DNA from: Neurospora intermedia
Taxonomy: Eukaryota > Ascomycota > Sordariomycetes > Sordariales > Sordariaceae
DNA: 64,000 nt
Assembly (NCBI GenBank): GCA_037102815.1
Contig: BTPP01000003.1
Coordinates: 2,728,001-2,792,000, forward strand
Direction of reading: 5' to 3'
Shown here piece after piece: positions 1-11,480 of the stretch (positions are counted from its first letter, which is position 1; every line of letters starts with the position of its first letter). The translations under genes were made by a program, and so were the position numbers. Under the pieces are notes generated by a model. It searched no databases and had not been told where the DNA came from. It saw only the letters and a program-made list of their open reading frames with translations.

Positions 1-56
1 ATCGCAAAAAGGCCCCTAAGATTGAGGCCGTGACCGCTCTTGAAGCTAAACAGTAG
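1..56 (+). CDS. C-terminal end of an unidentified protein (partial)
   Basis: Frame 3 is open from the window edge and ends with a TAG at 54-56. It gives a 17-residue tail, RKKAPKIEAVTALEAKQ. The Lys/Ala/Glu-rich composition and C- or G-ending codons resemble a real fungal C-terminus, but 17 codons cannot prove it. The rest of the gene lies upstream of the window. Function unknown. Confidence 0.35.
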   Translation, partial: RKKAPKIEAVTALEAKQ

Positions 57-737
57 CATCAGTTGTGACGAAGGGGTTCCGAGTCTTTCGTCTGATGAAG
101 ATGAAGAGTGAGATAAGCTGTTTTATGCCAGCTCTGGTAGGAAAAACAACGGTAAGGCTGGATGTAGATGGTGTGTTTAAGGTAGCGTAGCAGATCGGGA
201 CTGCTGGTACGTACGTGGCATCGGATGAGATCTGGTAAACTGCACTCGTTTGAAGAGAAGATCAACAGGCCATGGCTGTGCCAACGAACACCCTCGAGGC
301 GCTTGTTTTCTTAGTAGTCATGAGATGGAAGATGGCCAGATCATTGCGGTTTGGTCGTCTACAGAGCATGGAAGGAGAAAGGAGACGATATTTGAACGCA
401 AGTGATTTCCGGAGGCTATTAGTGCGGTGACGGAGGAATGAATGCTCCAGTCTTTCCAACTGCCTAGTCCGACTCATCTCATCCACCAACTCGTTGCAGT
501 TGTCTTTGGCAGACAGGATAATGAAACGGCAGAGAGCGGACGAACATGATCCCATCCTGCAACACAGACGAATAGATAGACAGACAGACAGGCCTCAAAC
601 GAGCTGGCCATCTGGCCATTTCATGTATTCTCGACCTTGCGGGATCACAAGATGCGGTTGCGATCTTTCCGCGCCTCGATTGTGGCATCCTTTCCGGCTG
701 GATCTGGGCGATATGTGAGGAGTTACAATGGCGAAGT

Positions 738-774
<37 letters not shown>

Positions 775-2724
775 CGGTAACTCTTGTTCTCAAACCTTTT
801 CTTGGTTTTAAATTATTTCTTATAATAATTTTCGTTATGCCGCAGAGAAGGCTCCCTCCAAGCTGTTTATTCTTCGCGTCTGTCACCTTGAGGTCTTGAG
901 GTTCTTCTGTTTGCCGATTTCCTGCTACCTCGCCTCAACGAACATGGGTCCTCAACTGTCGAGTTCCTCAAGTCAAGATACTGCACTATGTATGTATTGA
1001 TGATTTTGAGACAACTATAATGGTTCGCGGGTCCTCGCTTACTACGCAGAATTCCCTTTGTCCGGGCGATGTGGCCACATTGACACTACGTATCATGAAG
1101 AACCTCGATGGCGCGGTGGAAAGTAACATCAACGTCAACAACAACAACCAACGGACCCGCCAGGGAGATCTGGAGGTGGAGGGCTGGGGCCAAAGCCAAG
1201 ATTTCCTTCCCCGGGCTGTTGCTGGCTATAAAACCCACTTCGGTCTTGTATCCTACTGGCTTATCTGGTCCCAAAATGGGGTTCAACTGTCCTGCATGTG
1301 GATGGTTCATCTCGTGGAGTCGCAGATACCCTGCCGTCTCCACCAACAACGTCAACGCCGTTGAGGCAGCGGACATTGTACTGTGCGTATGATGCTATCC
1401 AGATCTTGCACGCTTCGATAGCGTCGGCTTCCAGTCAAATCAGTCGACGAATCTTGTAAAGAGATTGTACCTGCAGGATGCGACTGTAGTGTACCAGGAT
1501 TCACGAGGCGTGAAAAGGAACCTTGTATATGAACAAGTGACTGTGATTGGTTTCAGCTAGGGATGTGGACTGCGCAATACATATAAGTACTGTAGTGTTC
1601 GGGGAGGCAGGCTTCAGCAAAGCTGCCTTCCCTTCCCCGGGCGATGAAAGGCTGGATCGTGGGTTCGGGTTGTGGCTCGTTTAGATGCCGAATACTGGCT
1701 TGCACCATAGCCAATAGGTAGGGAGCGACCTTTACTTGAAATTCGAAGTCTAAATAATTTGTCCAAATGAAAGTGTAATTGCAAAGGAACGGAGGAAAGG
1801 GAGTGATAGGCTTTTGGATGTTTGAACTGAGGTAAAGACTTGGAGGAGCTGCAAGTACTTCAACGAAGTGGGAAGTGAACTTTGGTACTAATGATATCAG
1901 ATTCAACTTAACATTTTCCATTGAAGCCCAAAAATCCGTACGATAACAAATGAAATCAGTTAGTGAAAGCGGGACTCTGTATGGGGACTACCCGCGAAAG
2001 CACCAAAACCCCTACGTAAGATTTCAGCGTCAACCATCATGCAAGTCTAAAATAGGGATGGAGATGACATCTTATTTTACAAATTGTCTAACACTCTATT
2101 CGCAAAACTCAAACCATCGCGATGATTCCAAGTTCCCGGCACAAGGAAAATGCTCAAAGAACTGACGCGCAAAACGCGAATCAGCATTGGCCCGCTTTTC
2201 GACGCGGATAAAGGTTCCTTCCTCCAGACCAGTACGCCATGGCCAGGTAGGCACCCTCCCAATCACTATCACCATCCAGTCAGGATGGCGTCTTGGTCGG
2301 ATAAAACTGCAACTTGGTGTTACAGTAACGACTGAAAGATACTCGTACGAGCTTCATTCGTCCAGTGTCACTGTCACGAAGAGTCCAACATAACTAGGTT
2401 GAAGTAAAGTACGATATCCACGTACAGACCGCTTGAGAGTATCAAGAACAGGAAAGAACCATTTGGTGAGACTGGCCATAGTTACATCGTGAGTAGTTCG
2501 GCTTCAGAGGGTACAGAGGGCATAGATAGGGCACGGTTCTGGATCGTGCTCGCCGTTTTTTTCTCTGGACTTCTAGGTACTTGGGGCATCGGTAGTACCT
2601 ATGCACACGAATACAGGCTTTTCCAACTCTTCTGTTTACCAACTACAGTAGGATTACAATCGCCATATTTCATCATCACTCGAGCCTGCGGGCGTCTCCT
2701 CTAGTTGTGGTCAACCTGTGACCT
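57..2724. other. Intergenic region, no supported gene
   Basis: This 2.7-kb spacer carries only short open frames on both strands, none with a recognisable domain or convincing splice structure. It holds a 35-nt poly-T run at 740-774. The last few hundred bases probably include the promoter and 5' UTR of the Arg/His-rich gene that starts at 2725. Confidence 0.5.
740..774. repeat. Poly-T tract (T35)
   Basis: An uninterrupted run of 35 T on the + strand lies in intergenic DNA. It may be a simple-sequence expansion or a relic of a poly-A tail. No target-site duplication or element body was recognised beside it. Confidence 0.9.
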
Positions 2725-4885
2725 ATGGATTCCCGTAAATACCATTATCGAGACAAATATCCATACGAACCAGGTCATCCATCGGATCATGACCATCATC
2801 GACATGAACGAAGAAGCGATGAATACCATCACACGTCTTCCAGATTGCGTACCAGAGAAGCTCGGCACAATCACCAAGGCGCGTTCGATGTGCCCGCTAG
2901 CCAACCTGAGAAGGCGGATTATGTCCACACATGGCTGCAGCGATCACAAGCGAATCGTGCCTGTTCCCCAGAGCCGGTTCCGGGGGACAGACCTCGAAAG
3001 GTCTCGCCGCGCGCGCACATGGTCAAGCAGGCTAGTCAAAAGAAGAAGAGAGCACGGTCAGTGTCGCCCGAGCCAGTACACCCAAGAGAGACCCATAGCC
3101 CAAATACTCTTCGGTTTGAGAAGAAATCCCGACACAACACGAGGCTCGACAAATACGAGTACATGCCAGAGGTAGATCGTAACAAGAGACGGAACCAGAC
3201 TAAAGAACATCGCCGGGAGGACAGTCATGGGTCTTTGGAGGATGTTCAAAGACATACCCGAAGTAGATATCAACATGCGGTGGGTAACTGTCACTACCGG
3301 TATTAATAGCGATTTGCTAAAGTAGTTCAAATTCCAGCAACGAATGAACGAGCATGCCCAACGAGCCGACCACGGTACTGCCCGTCGCCAGAGCTCCAAA
3401 GCCAGGGAGGTCGAAACTATACCAAGACGCCCTGATCATAGATCAAGAGCGGTGGAGCCAGGACGAAGAAGCCGAAGACAGCAGGCGGAAGCTAAGGAAA
3501 TGAAGGAGCTGTCTGCGTTCTTTACGGGGAGAGCTGACGGTGAAAAGGCGGAAGCTGAGAAAATACGCTACCGACCTCATCGAGAACAACGCTACGACAC
3601 TGCTACTGCTAGACATCCGGCTTCAGATATCCGCCAGCAACGAACACATGATTCACCCAGCCCTTCGCTTCTTCCCAGTAGAAGCACTGGCTCTACCAGA
3701 CAGCCTTCGCCTGCCCCTCTCCGGCCAGACTCTCATATCTCCTCGTGTGGTGATGATTCAATACTTGTCCTACCAAATCGTCCGAGTAGCAGATCAACTA
3801 CATATTTCACATGGTCAACAAGTGACAGGGATCCGAATGCTAGGGCGCCAGTGTCCAACGATTCCATTTCAGAGAAACCACGGAGGAACATTCAGAGATC
3901 TGCTCGGAAGCTTGTCCTGCAGGAGCGGGAAATAAAGGGCCCACATGTGGTTTCGGAGGATTTCAAGATCAGGCCAACTTCGAGAGCAAAGCGTCATCCA
4001 CGGAAATCGATAGTGTACCAGGATGCTCAAGTCCAGACATCTTTTGATGCAGATCCGAATCAAAATCGCCAATACGCAAAAAATCCTATACCCCAGTATC
4101 GAGATTCCGCAGTCATGACAGCAGACGACAACAGTAACCTCAAACAACGTGTCTCCATGCTGCCTGCAGAACCATTGTCACCTATGGACAAGAGAACTGT
4201 AGATGAGCAGCCCTCATCTAATATAACAGCAACAACGCTACTAGATGTACCACCGAAGCCACAGTTCCAACCTCAACCACAAGCCTGGGTTACCTCTAAT
4301 GCCGGGGATAGACTCCTTTCTCAGCCGTTTGTGGCAGCGCGTAACTTGTTTGCCCAAGGAGGCTGGCAAACATATCAGGAGCCTTCTTCTAAGCAAGCAT
4401 CCGGTCGCTATACGAAACTCGTTCCGCCTGAAAGTGTCCGGGCTGTAATGCCTTCTCACCAACTAACCTCTTTACTCCCTGCAGTTGATCAAATTTCAAG
4501 GCCTATTTCATGCCCTCCAGCTCAGCTTTTGTATGCTCATACGCAGGGTCCGCCTCGTGAAAGTATGGAAGATTACATCCACAGGATCGAGCAAGAAGCT
4601 CTGCAAAGTTCCACCAACAACGAAGAAATAGATGGATTACAGCCCCATGGCCTAGACCTGACTGGAGGTATAGGGCGACAGCAGCTCGGCCATGATATAT
4701 GTCCCGAAGGCAATGATATATTTCTTCGGGACACTGCGTGGTACAATCAGCATCAACTTTCAACAGACCCAGCACATATCCAGGTACAGGATCCCGAAGA
4801 TTTCGACCTAGAGCATTACGGGCAGGGTATAGGGGGTCAAGATACCCGGTTACCGAGACTGTGGGAAGATCCTCGCGAGTTCTGA
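2725..4885 (+). CDS. Unknown Arg/His-rich protein, 700 aa, two exons
   Basis: I infer two exons, 2725-3279 and 3338-4885, giving 700 residues. The 58-nt intron uses a GTGGGT donor and a TTCCAG acceptor with a CTAA-type branch sequence. It joins phase 0 to phase 0; the nearby GTAACT donor would break the frame. The N-terminal ~60 residues are rich in His, Arg, Asp and Tyr (MDSRKYHYRDKYPYEPGH). Much of the rest is basic, Ser/Arg-rich and probably disordered, with SPEP-type motifs. I see no membrane segment or enzyme motif and do not recognise the family. The composition would suit a nuclear or RNA-associated protein, but that is a guess. Its stop codon is only 28 nt from the stop of the convergent CLYBL-like gene, so the two 3' UTRs must overlap. 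Confidence 0.75.
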
Positions 4886-4913
4886 GATGTGAGCTGATCC
4901 AGCAGAGAAGCCA

Positions 4914-6035
4914 TCACTCCGGCTTCTGATCCTTCCACTTTGCCTTAATGTTTTCGATATCCATTCCACATTTTGCGGCTTTGGCGACTACCGCCCGAGC
5001 CTTTCCAACCACAGGAGCATCAATCATCTTTCCGTCCAAGGTCCAAGCACCTCGACCAGCTGCAGAGGCCTTATCATCGGCAACGAGGACACGAACGTAC
5101 CACTCAACCTCGGCCGCTGCTGGGGCAAACATTCGCTGGGTCACTTCAACCTGACTGGGGTGGATACACTCTGTTTGAATGCCAAGTATTAGTGAAGGGC
5201 ACAGTTCCCATAACAAGGGCACCATCGGTACAAGGAAAGGATATTCAGGAATAGGTAACTCACGCTTTCCGTTGAAGCCCATCTCCTTGCCGTTTTGACA
5301 CTCCTCTTCTAGCTGCTTTACCCCCTCTGGACCCTTGTATGAGGTACAGACAAGGTCAATGGAGCTAGGGAGATCGAATGCTCTGGCAGCAGTTACAATA
5401 GCACTTCTGGCGTACAAAAACTCGGCCAAACCTGGCGTTCGCGTAATAGACAGGTCCAACGCAAAATCCTCAGCAGCAAAGATCAGGCCACTCAGATACG
5501 GTGACGCAGCACATATCGAGCGCAAATCCATGACTGCTCTGGCCGATTCAATCAAGGCAATTAGCTTGAGAGGGCTCGCCGTGGGGTCGGAAGAATGTCG
5601 TTGTGGTGCAGCATGGCGAATGACATCTGTAACGAAGGACAGATCGCTAGCACTGTTGACCTTGGGGATGACAATGGCGTCAAGGTTTGGGGCGCTTGCG
5701 AGAGTGGTCAGATCATCAAGCGCATAGGGGGTCGAGACAGCATTGATGCGTACAGCAAGCTCCCCAATGGAGGCCGGCTTATTCGAAAGCGAGGACAGGT
5801 GGTCGCGCAATTGTGTGCGAGCGGTCTGCTTGTTTGCTGGAGTCACCGAGTCCTCAAGATCATAGGTGATATTGTCACTAGCCAAGGAGAGTGACTTGGT
5901 CATGAACTTCTGGGAAGACGCAGGAACTGGATCATGCTGAGTTAGCAACTATTGCAGTCATATGACAGGGGGGTTATATCTTGGATAGACTGCACCATAT
6001 AGGAGCGCCCGACGGAGGACGGAAGAGGTAGCCAT
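4914..6035 (-). CDS. HpcH/HpaI aldolase-citrate lyase beta family protein (CLYBL-like), mitochondrial
   Basis: There are three exons on the minus strand, 6035-5996, 5926-5264 and 5170-4914, giving 319 aa. The introns are 69 and 93 nt. Splicing restores the family's diagnostic blocks. Across intron 1 it gives RRALLYVPASSQKF, the usual LLYVPGS block. Across intron 2 it gives GFNGKQCIHPSQVEVTQ. Other family marks are YDLEDSV near residues 35-41, the IES motif and the AAEDF motif, which carry acidic residues used for Mg2+ and CoA-ester binding in CitE-type lyases. The Arg-containing N-terminus with few acidic residues fits mitochondrial import. The human relative CLYBL cleaves citramalyl-CoA in the itaconate C5 pathway; the same activity here is inferred from family. 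It shares a divergent upstream region with TVP23 and ends 28 nt from the convergent neighbour. Confidence 0.9.
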
Positions 6036-6864
6036 GATGTTCAGTTTCAAGTCAACAGGTGAGCTCTGCGGTATGTCTGGATGTTGACGGGATGGAAACT
6101 ATAACTATCTGGGCTCACAAGTATGACCGGCTCAGCCACTCATCCACTGCATACACTGCTAACAAAGGCCTGACAGCATCCTAAACCACTCAGTGAACCA
6201 CGGTCTGTTTATCGGGAAGAGAGGAGAAAGTCAACAGAAGGATGTTGCTGAGCTCAATAGGGAGTCGAATGGCATGTGACGTAGCACGGGCGCGGAGCTG
6301 TAGCTTCGGGCCGCTGTCGGTTGGGGCGCTATGTCCACTAACTAGATTTTACCGTCCTCCGACCTCCGTTCTGGGGCTTAATATGCATGGTAACTTTGTC
6401 CCTGGAGAACCTCATTTTCAAACAATACGATAAGAAACAGGGAATCACGAGGATTGCTTTGACGCAAAAAGACATTGAGTTTCATATCGAAGTAAAGCCT
6501 GGTTATTTCAGTTCGTAGGGAGGCTTTGTACGGAAGACCAGCACGGTGTCATTCCCAAGGGGAAACGTGGTTGTAGGTAACGATAGTGCATTAACAGCAA
6601 CGCTGAGATATGTGGGGAAAAGGTACCTCCCACGTCCTGTCAATTGCCTGCAAAAACTGGGTACTTCAATACTTTGTAGTCCTCCCCACCGTTAATACAC
6701 CGTAGCTTGTGTTCGAGACGGTCTGTCAGCGCGGAGCTTTGGTGTTCTGACCTGCGCAGTTGCGCATCGTGCAAACGGCTTGGCTTCACCTCTCTCCAAC
6801 TTCACGACGACACCATTGTGACAAAGTACCTTCGAACCCGGTAACAGGTCACCTTCTGATCCTG
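6036..6864. promoter_or_regulatory. Divergent intergenic region between CLYBL-like gene and TVP23
   Basis: This 829-bp stretch between two head-to-head start codons must hold both promoters and 5' UTRs. I found no additional gene and no clear TATA box. Confidence 0.45.
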
Positions 6865-7960
6865 ATGATGGAAGCAACACCGACGCCCGGCTCTTTGAGC
6901 TGGCGCTTGAGCTCGCATCCTATTACGCTCCTGACATTCCTCGCTTTTCGATCATGTAGGTGCTCGCAGTCCCTCTTCTTAGCTCCCTCTGTCAGCGTCT
7001 CGAGGATTAGATGTAGCCCATTACGGCCATGATGGGGAGGAGAATGCATTCCGGCAGGATGACGGGTAGAAGGTCACGAAGAAAAGACGGATGAGGATGG
7101 AGCACCCGATATCTGCTACCAAGACACGCTTGCTAAAACCCGATCGCGAACTACAGCCAGTCTCCTTGTCTACCTTTTTGGCCTCTTATTTACCGACAAC
7201 CTGTAAGGCGACCCCGTCTGGCCCCTTTAAACCACACCATATCAGATGCTCGACTTGCCCACTTGCTCGCCTATACGGTCGCAAGCGAACGCGAACCCGA
7301 GAGTGTACCCAGCCTTCCACAGTTTTCATCCATCAGAAGAAATCAAGGGATTAGATTGCTAACCACCCCCCCCAACCGATCGGCAGTGTCATGATCTTCA
7401 TCATAACCATCCTTCTCCTCGCCGGCGACTTTTACTACCTCAAGAACATTGCTGGCCGCCGACTCGTGGGCCTGCGTTGGTGGAACGAGGTCGATCCTAA
7501 CTCGGGCGACTCGCACTGGGTGTTTGAAAGCAGCGAGCCGGGGACCAAGATCATCAACGCGACCGACAGCCGCTTCTTTTGGCTGGCAATCTATGCGCAG
7601 CCGCTGCTGTGGGTTGTGCTGGCTATTGTGGCCTTGTTCAGTCTGAAGTTTATATGGTTGCCTCTTGTTGGTATGTGCCCCTTTCCCTTCTATCCATCGT
7701 ACTAGCGCTTGCCAGTTCCCTTGGCTTGCTTGTTGTGCTGCGTGGTTTTAGTGTTGTCAAAAAGGCATTATATGCTAATTGGAGGTTGATGGGCGTGTTG
7801 TATAGCTATTGCGTTGGTTCTTACCATTACCAACTCGCTTGCCTTCTCCAGGTGCGACAAGTTCAGCCAGGCTTCCAACATTGCTGGAACCGCGTTCAGC
7901 TCGGGCAACATTGCTGGTAACATTGCGAGCAACATGGTTGGCAGGTTCTTCTCGAGGTAG
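6865..7960 (+). CDS. TVP23: Golgi apparatus membrane protein TVP23
   Basis: There are four exons, 6865-6955, 7157-7202, 7387-7670 and 7806-7960, giving 191 aa, the usual length for TVP23/DUF846 proteins. The introns are 201, 184 and 135 nt; exon 2 is only 46 nt. The spliced product contains the family signatures [19 protein letters not shown], the block [20 protein letters not shown], and [20 protein letters not shown] near the C-terminus. Four hydrophobic segments are visible, around residues 17-31, 35-60, 110-128 and 130-150. Tvp23 is a late-Golgi (Tlg2-compartment) membrane protein linked to vesicle traffic. I chose the ATG at 6865; a second in-frame ATG follows directly. Each intron joins in the correct phase. 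Confidence 0.95.
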
Positions 7961-8604
7961 AGAGCAAGCAGGACGAGATTCCCTGAGATCAGGGAAAAAC
8001 TTGTGGCTTTGGATTAGTCTCCGAAGGGACTGTTCTCGTCAGATATCGATAGAGAATTCAGCCCCGAGGATACTTGATGGCCATCTTAGTATTCTCATGT
8101 TTTCATGATGTGCATTACGGGTTGGGCTCGAAAATGGTGACAGCAAATGGAACTCTTGCACGACAAATTGCCGATGGTTATCTTCTAGATTTATTGCCAG
8201 CAAAAATAGTATGTGAGCAAGACAAGATGTGTGAACTTCAGGGTCCGCTATGTTGTGTCCGGCACAAGTACTGTCCATGATTTTCTTGTTTCATACAGAT
8301 CCTTCGGGCATAAAAAATCGGCCATGGCTTTGAGGCCACCATTCGGTACGCTCACTCCGTTTTCCTCGTTGCATTCACATTCTCTGCATCGCTCCAAAAC
8401 TGTTCGCAGAAGAAAACAGAAAATAGAAATAGAGTTACTGATCCAGGTTTTTTTTATATTCACAACCATCAGATATTGTAGCATCGCCCCTACTGATACG
8501 GACATACGCAACTTCCCAAAGATAACAATGAAAAAGGAAATACCCATGTCATCACCCTCTCCCTTACTGCTTTGCTCGGTTATCTTCACTTTTCAAAGCA
8601 TTCG
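7961..8604. other. Convergent 3' intergenic region
   Basis: This 644-bp spacer lies between the TVP23 stop and the stop of the minus-strand membrane protein gene. It should contain both 3' UTRs. No gene or notable repeat is seen. Confidence 0.45.
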
Positions 8605-10326
8605 TCATAGGTGCCTGGAGCCCCTCTGCCCTCCCGCGTGCTGTTCAATGGCCACATCAAGCTGTCGCTCCTCCTCCTCCAACCTCCTGATTTCCTCCTC
8701 CGTCATGCCTTCCTCGACCAAATGAGCATACGGCGTTGACAAGCTCCTGCTCTGTTGCTGCTGCTGGCTGATCAGACTACCCCGGTTGCTATCAGTGCCT
8801 GCTCCCCCGTGTGTGAACGATGGTGCGCCGCCACTGCCGCTGTGCAGAGTGGTAGGCGACCCTCCTCCTTCTCCCCCTCCGGACTGATGATCAGAGTACA
8901 TGGTAAAAGACCTTCCAGACTGATGATCGCGCGGTGTCTGCTGCTGCTGCTGCTGCTGCTGCTGCATCATGTGGTAGGACGGGGCGTTCGAAACCGGGCT
9001 GTCTCCATCGCCTTCTAGTCTCCCATCTACTCCAGGAAGAACCACCTGAGGAGAAACGCCAGAATCAATGTTAGGAATAACGACACTACCGCTATTCCTG
9101 TTGGCACCGGCGCCACCCATTCCCACGAGGTCGTCAGAGTAAGGCGAGTGAGGCGCGCTCGTCACGTCATGGATGACGCCCGCGTTGGCTTCCTTCTCGG
9201 CTATGAGCTCGTCACCGCCGTTCCGATTGCCGCCGCCGGCGAAGCCCCCGTAAGGCACGCCGCGACTGGTGCCGTCTCGAAGGGCGTTTTGCTTGTGGCG
9301 CCGCCGGAGGCAGAAAAAGACGATGCCGCTGATGAGAGCGAGGCCGAGGAGGCCGCAGGCTATGGCGATTCCAACGATGGCGCCAATGGAGATACCTTTC
9401 TTGCTCTTGAGGTTGGAGGGCTCTCCGGTGCCGCTGCTGACTGGGCCGCCGTCGTTGGTCGGGGTGGCCAAGGTTGCCCCTGGAATGGGAGAAGATGATT
9501 CGGTTGGCTTTCCGACTCCAGCTGACTGGCCGCCCCCATCGGAGCCGTCCCTGATCGGATATTCTTCCGGAGAGACAGGGTCAGTGTTGTTGAGCAAAGG
9601 ATTTAAACCATAACCCTCAAGTATGGTACGGTCTAGCGCAATGGTATTCCCGACTGCTGCGAAAAGTCGGCTGTAGCTCGTGCCCGTTTTGCCGCTGTTC
9701 TTCCAGACAACGTCAAAGTACAGCAGCTTCAGCGGGGCTGGCTGGGCTGGCTGGGCTGAGGTATTGTTGAGGTTGAGGATAGTCAAAATATCGTTGATTG
9801 TCACCGAGCCTCCTGTATCATATGTCACAACTGTTGGCTCGTTGCCTTCAGTTAGCACGAATGTTCCAGTCATCACGCCACGCCACGGTGAAGAGAGGTT
9901 AGGCTTTTAGACATTTTGTGATGCACTTCCTGTTGACTTACCGGCGAGGTTGACGGGATACGACGTAGGTGTTGGCAAGGTGATGATATTGCCCTGAGGC
10001 GCCATATCTAAGGTTATATCTGGCCAGCTCCCAATTTTCTGCGAGTTTTTTGCAAGGTTTTGAAGCGAGGCAGGCTCGATTATCGTAGTGTTGATGTAAA
10101 GATTGACAGCGTTGACTGTGGTACCGCTCGTGTTCGTGATAGTCCATCTGAACGTTGTAGTCGCCTCCCAGATTACGGCCGGCTTGCCTAGTATTTCTCT
10201 TGTCCCCTGGGTAAATCCATCACTGTCGCTGAACTTAACGACGTCCGTATGAGGAGTTAGTGAGGCTGCGCAACCTGCCAACGGCAGACCGGCCAGCAGC
10301 CAGCTCTTTTGTGTGGCTATTCGCAT
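8605..10326 (-). CDS. Unknown secreted-domain, single-pass membrane protein with polyQ tail
   Basis: Exon 1 is 10326-9942 and exon 2 is most simply 9845-8605, giving 541 aa. The 96-nt intron has a clear GTAAGT donor. The only frame-compatible acceptor I can find is CTAACTGAAG, which sits unusually close to its branch-like CTAAC, so this boundary is uncertain. The protein starts with a signal peptide (MRIATQKSWLLAGLPLAGCAA) and has an extracellular region with several N-glycosylation sequons. A single transmembrane helix spans about residues 279-308 and is followed by an RRRHK stop-transfer cluster. The cytosolic tail is Gly/Ser-rich and includes Q9 at about residues 423-431. This layout (signal, ectodomain, TM, disordered tail) is common in fungal wall-sensor or Mid2-like proteins, but I do not recognise a specific family. 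Confidence 0.75.
8938..8964. repeat. (CTG)9 microsatellite encoding polyglutamine
   Basis: Nine perfect CTG units on the + strand read as CAG on the coding strand and give Q9 in the cytosolic tail of the membrane protein gene. Less regular CTG/TTG units continue at about 8752-8770. Length polymorphism between strains is likely. Confidence 0.95.
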
Positions 10327-11410
10327 GATGAATCGACTCCCGCTTTCCTAGGCCTCCTCCCGTGTCCGGCCGTCGAGTTCTTAAATGTGTCGTGGAGATT
10401 CTCACTTCCTCAAGTAAGATACCTTGTAGTTCTAGATATACGCATCTCCTCTTATGATCGGCTTCGTTTTCGTTGGCGCCGGTTCGAATCCAGACAGATG
10501 TGCTGACACCGGTAAGGGAACCTCCAGCAGCTAAGAGTGTGCGAGATGAACAAAGGTGAGAGAAAGTGGACAACCTAAATGGAACCGCGCACGAAGAAAT
10601 GCGAAGCGTGTGTAGTGTAGGTAAGACGGCCGGGGTCTGTGGAGTAACAGAGCGAACGAGGCTCGGAAGTAAGCACCAATACCAACTCGGGATAGGAGCA
10701 ACTGTCCGTATGGAAGATTGGATGTATTAGACGCACAATACCCCCATCCGCAGACAAATGATGTGTGGGACAGGCAGAGGGCGAGGAGTAAAGAAAAGGA
10801 TCAGATAGGATAGGAGAGCGGGAACTCCTAAGCAAAAAGAAACACCAGGCCAGGTCACAAACGGGCGGGGGGGCCAAGGTCGGGCTGAGCTGGGTTGTTG
10901 CTTATGTAGAGCCTGTTGGTGCAGTGGCTTGGGTTGTATGTCAAGCACACTCTGACGCTCGCAAGAGAAGGGGGAAAGGAGAAAACAGAATGGTAAAAAG
11001 GGTAGGATGGAAGGCCGCTCAGCTGAATCAATGGAACCAACAAGTGTCAGATCGGTTCACCCAAGGCCAGTCTGTTCTGGATACAAGAAGATAGAGATAA
11101 TCTTTCATGAGTACCATCTCCTCTGTCTTGTCTTCTCTTCCTCGGTCACTTTAAACCAGCGAGCTACCCATTCAGCTCGCTCTTATCTCCTTGTGCCACT
11201 TGCCTTCCATGTTTGTTTTAGCCTGCTTCTGAGAGGAGGACTCGATTCCCGGTACACTGCATCAGAACTCTTTGCGATGAGTGGAATACGTGTGCCACCA
11301 GACAGACAATGACCTTTGGCCTTGCCGGGATGCCTTTTCCCCCCCTTTCTTCATTCGCTCCTTTCTTGACCGTGTGGGCGCAGCAACAATCAGATTGTAC
11401 CCGCAAGCAT

Positions 11411-11411
<1 letters not shown>

Positions 11412-11480
<69 letters not shown>
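11412..11480. repeat. Poly-T tract (T69)
   Basis: An uninterrupted run of 69 T, the longest homopolymer in the window, followed by CTTTTTTCTTT. It is intergenic. The open frames through it encode only polyphenylalanine or polylysine and are not genes. Confidence 0.95.

Noticed and set aside
10470-10500. GGTTCGAATCC resembling a tRNA B box
   Set aside because: The flanking bases do not form a T-stem, and no A box or acceptor stem is present at tRNA spacing.
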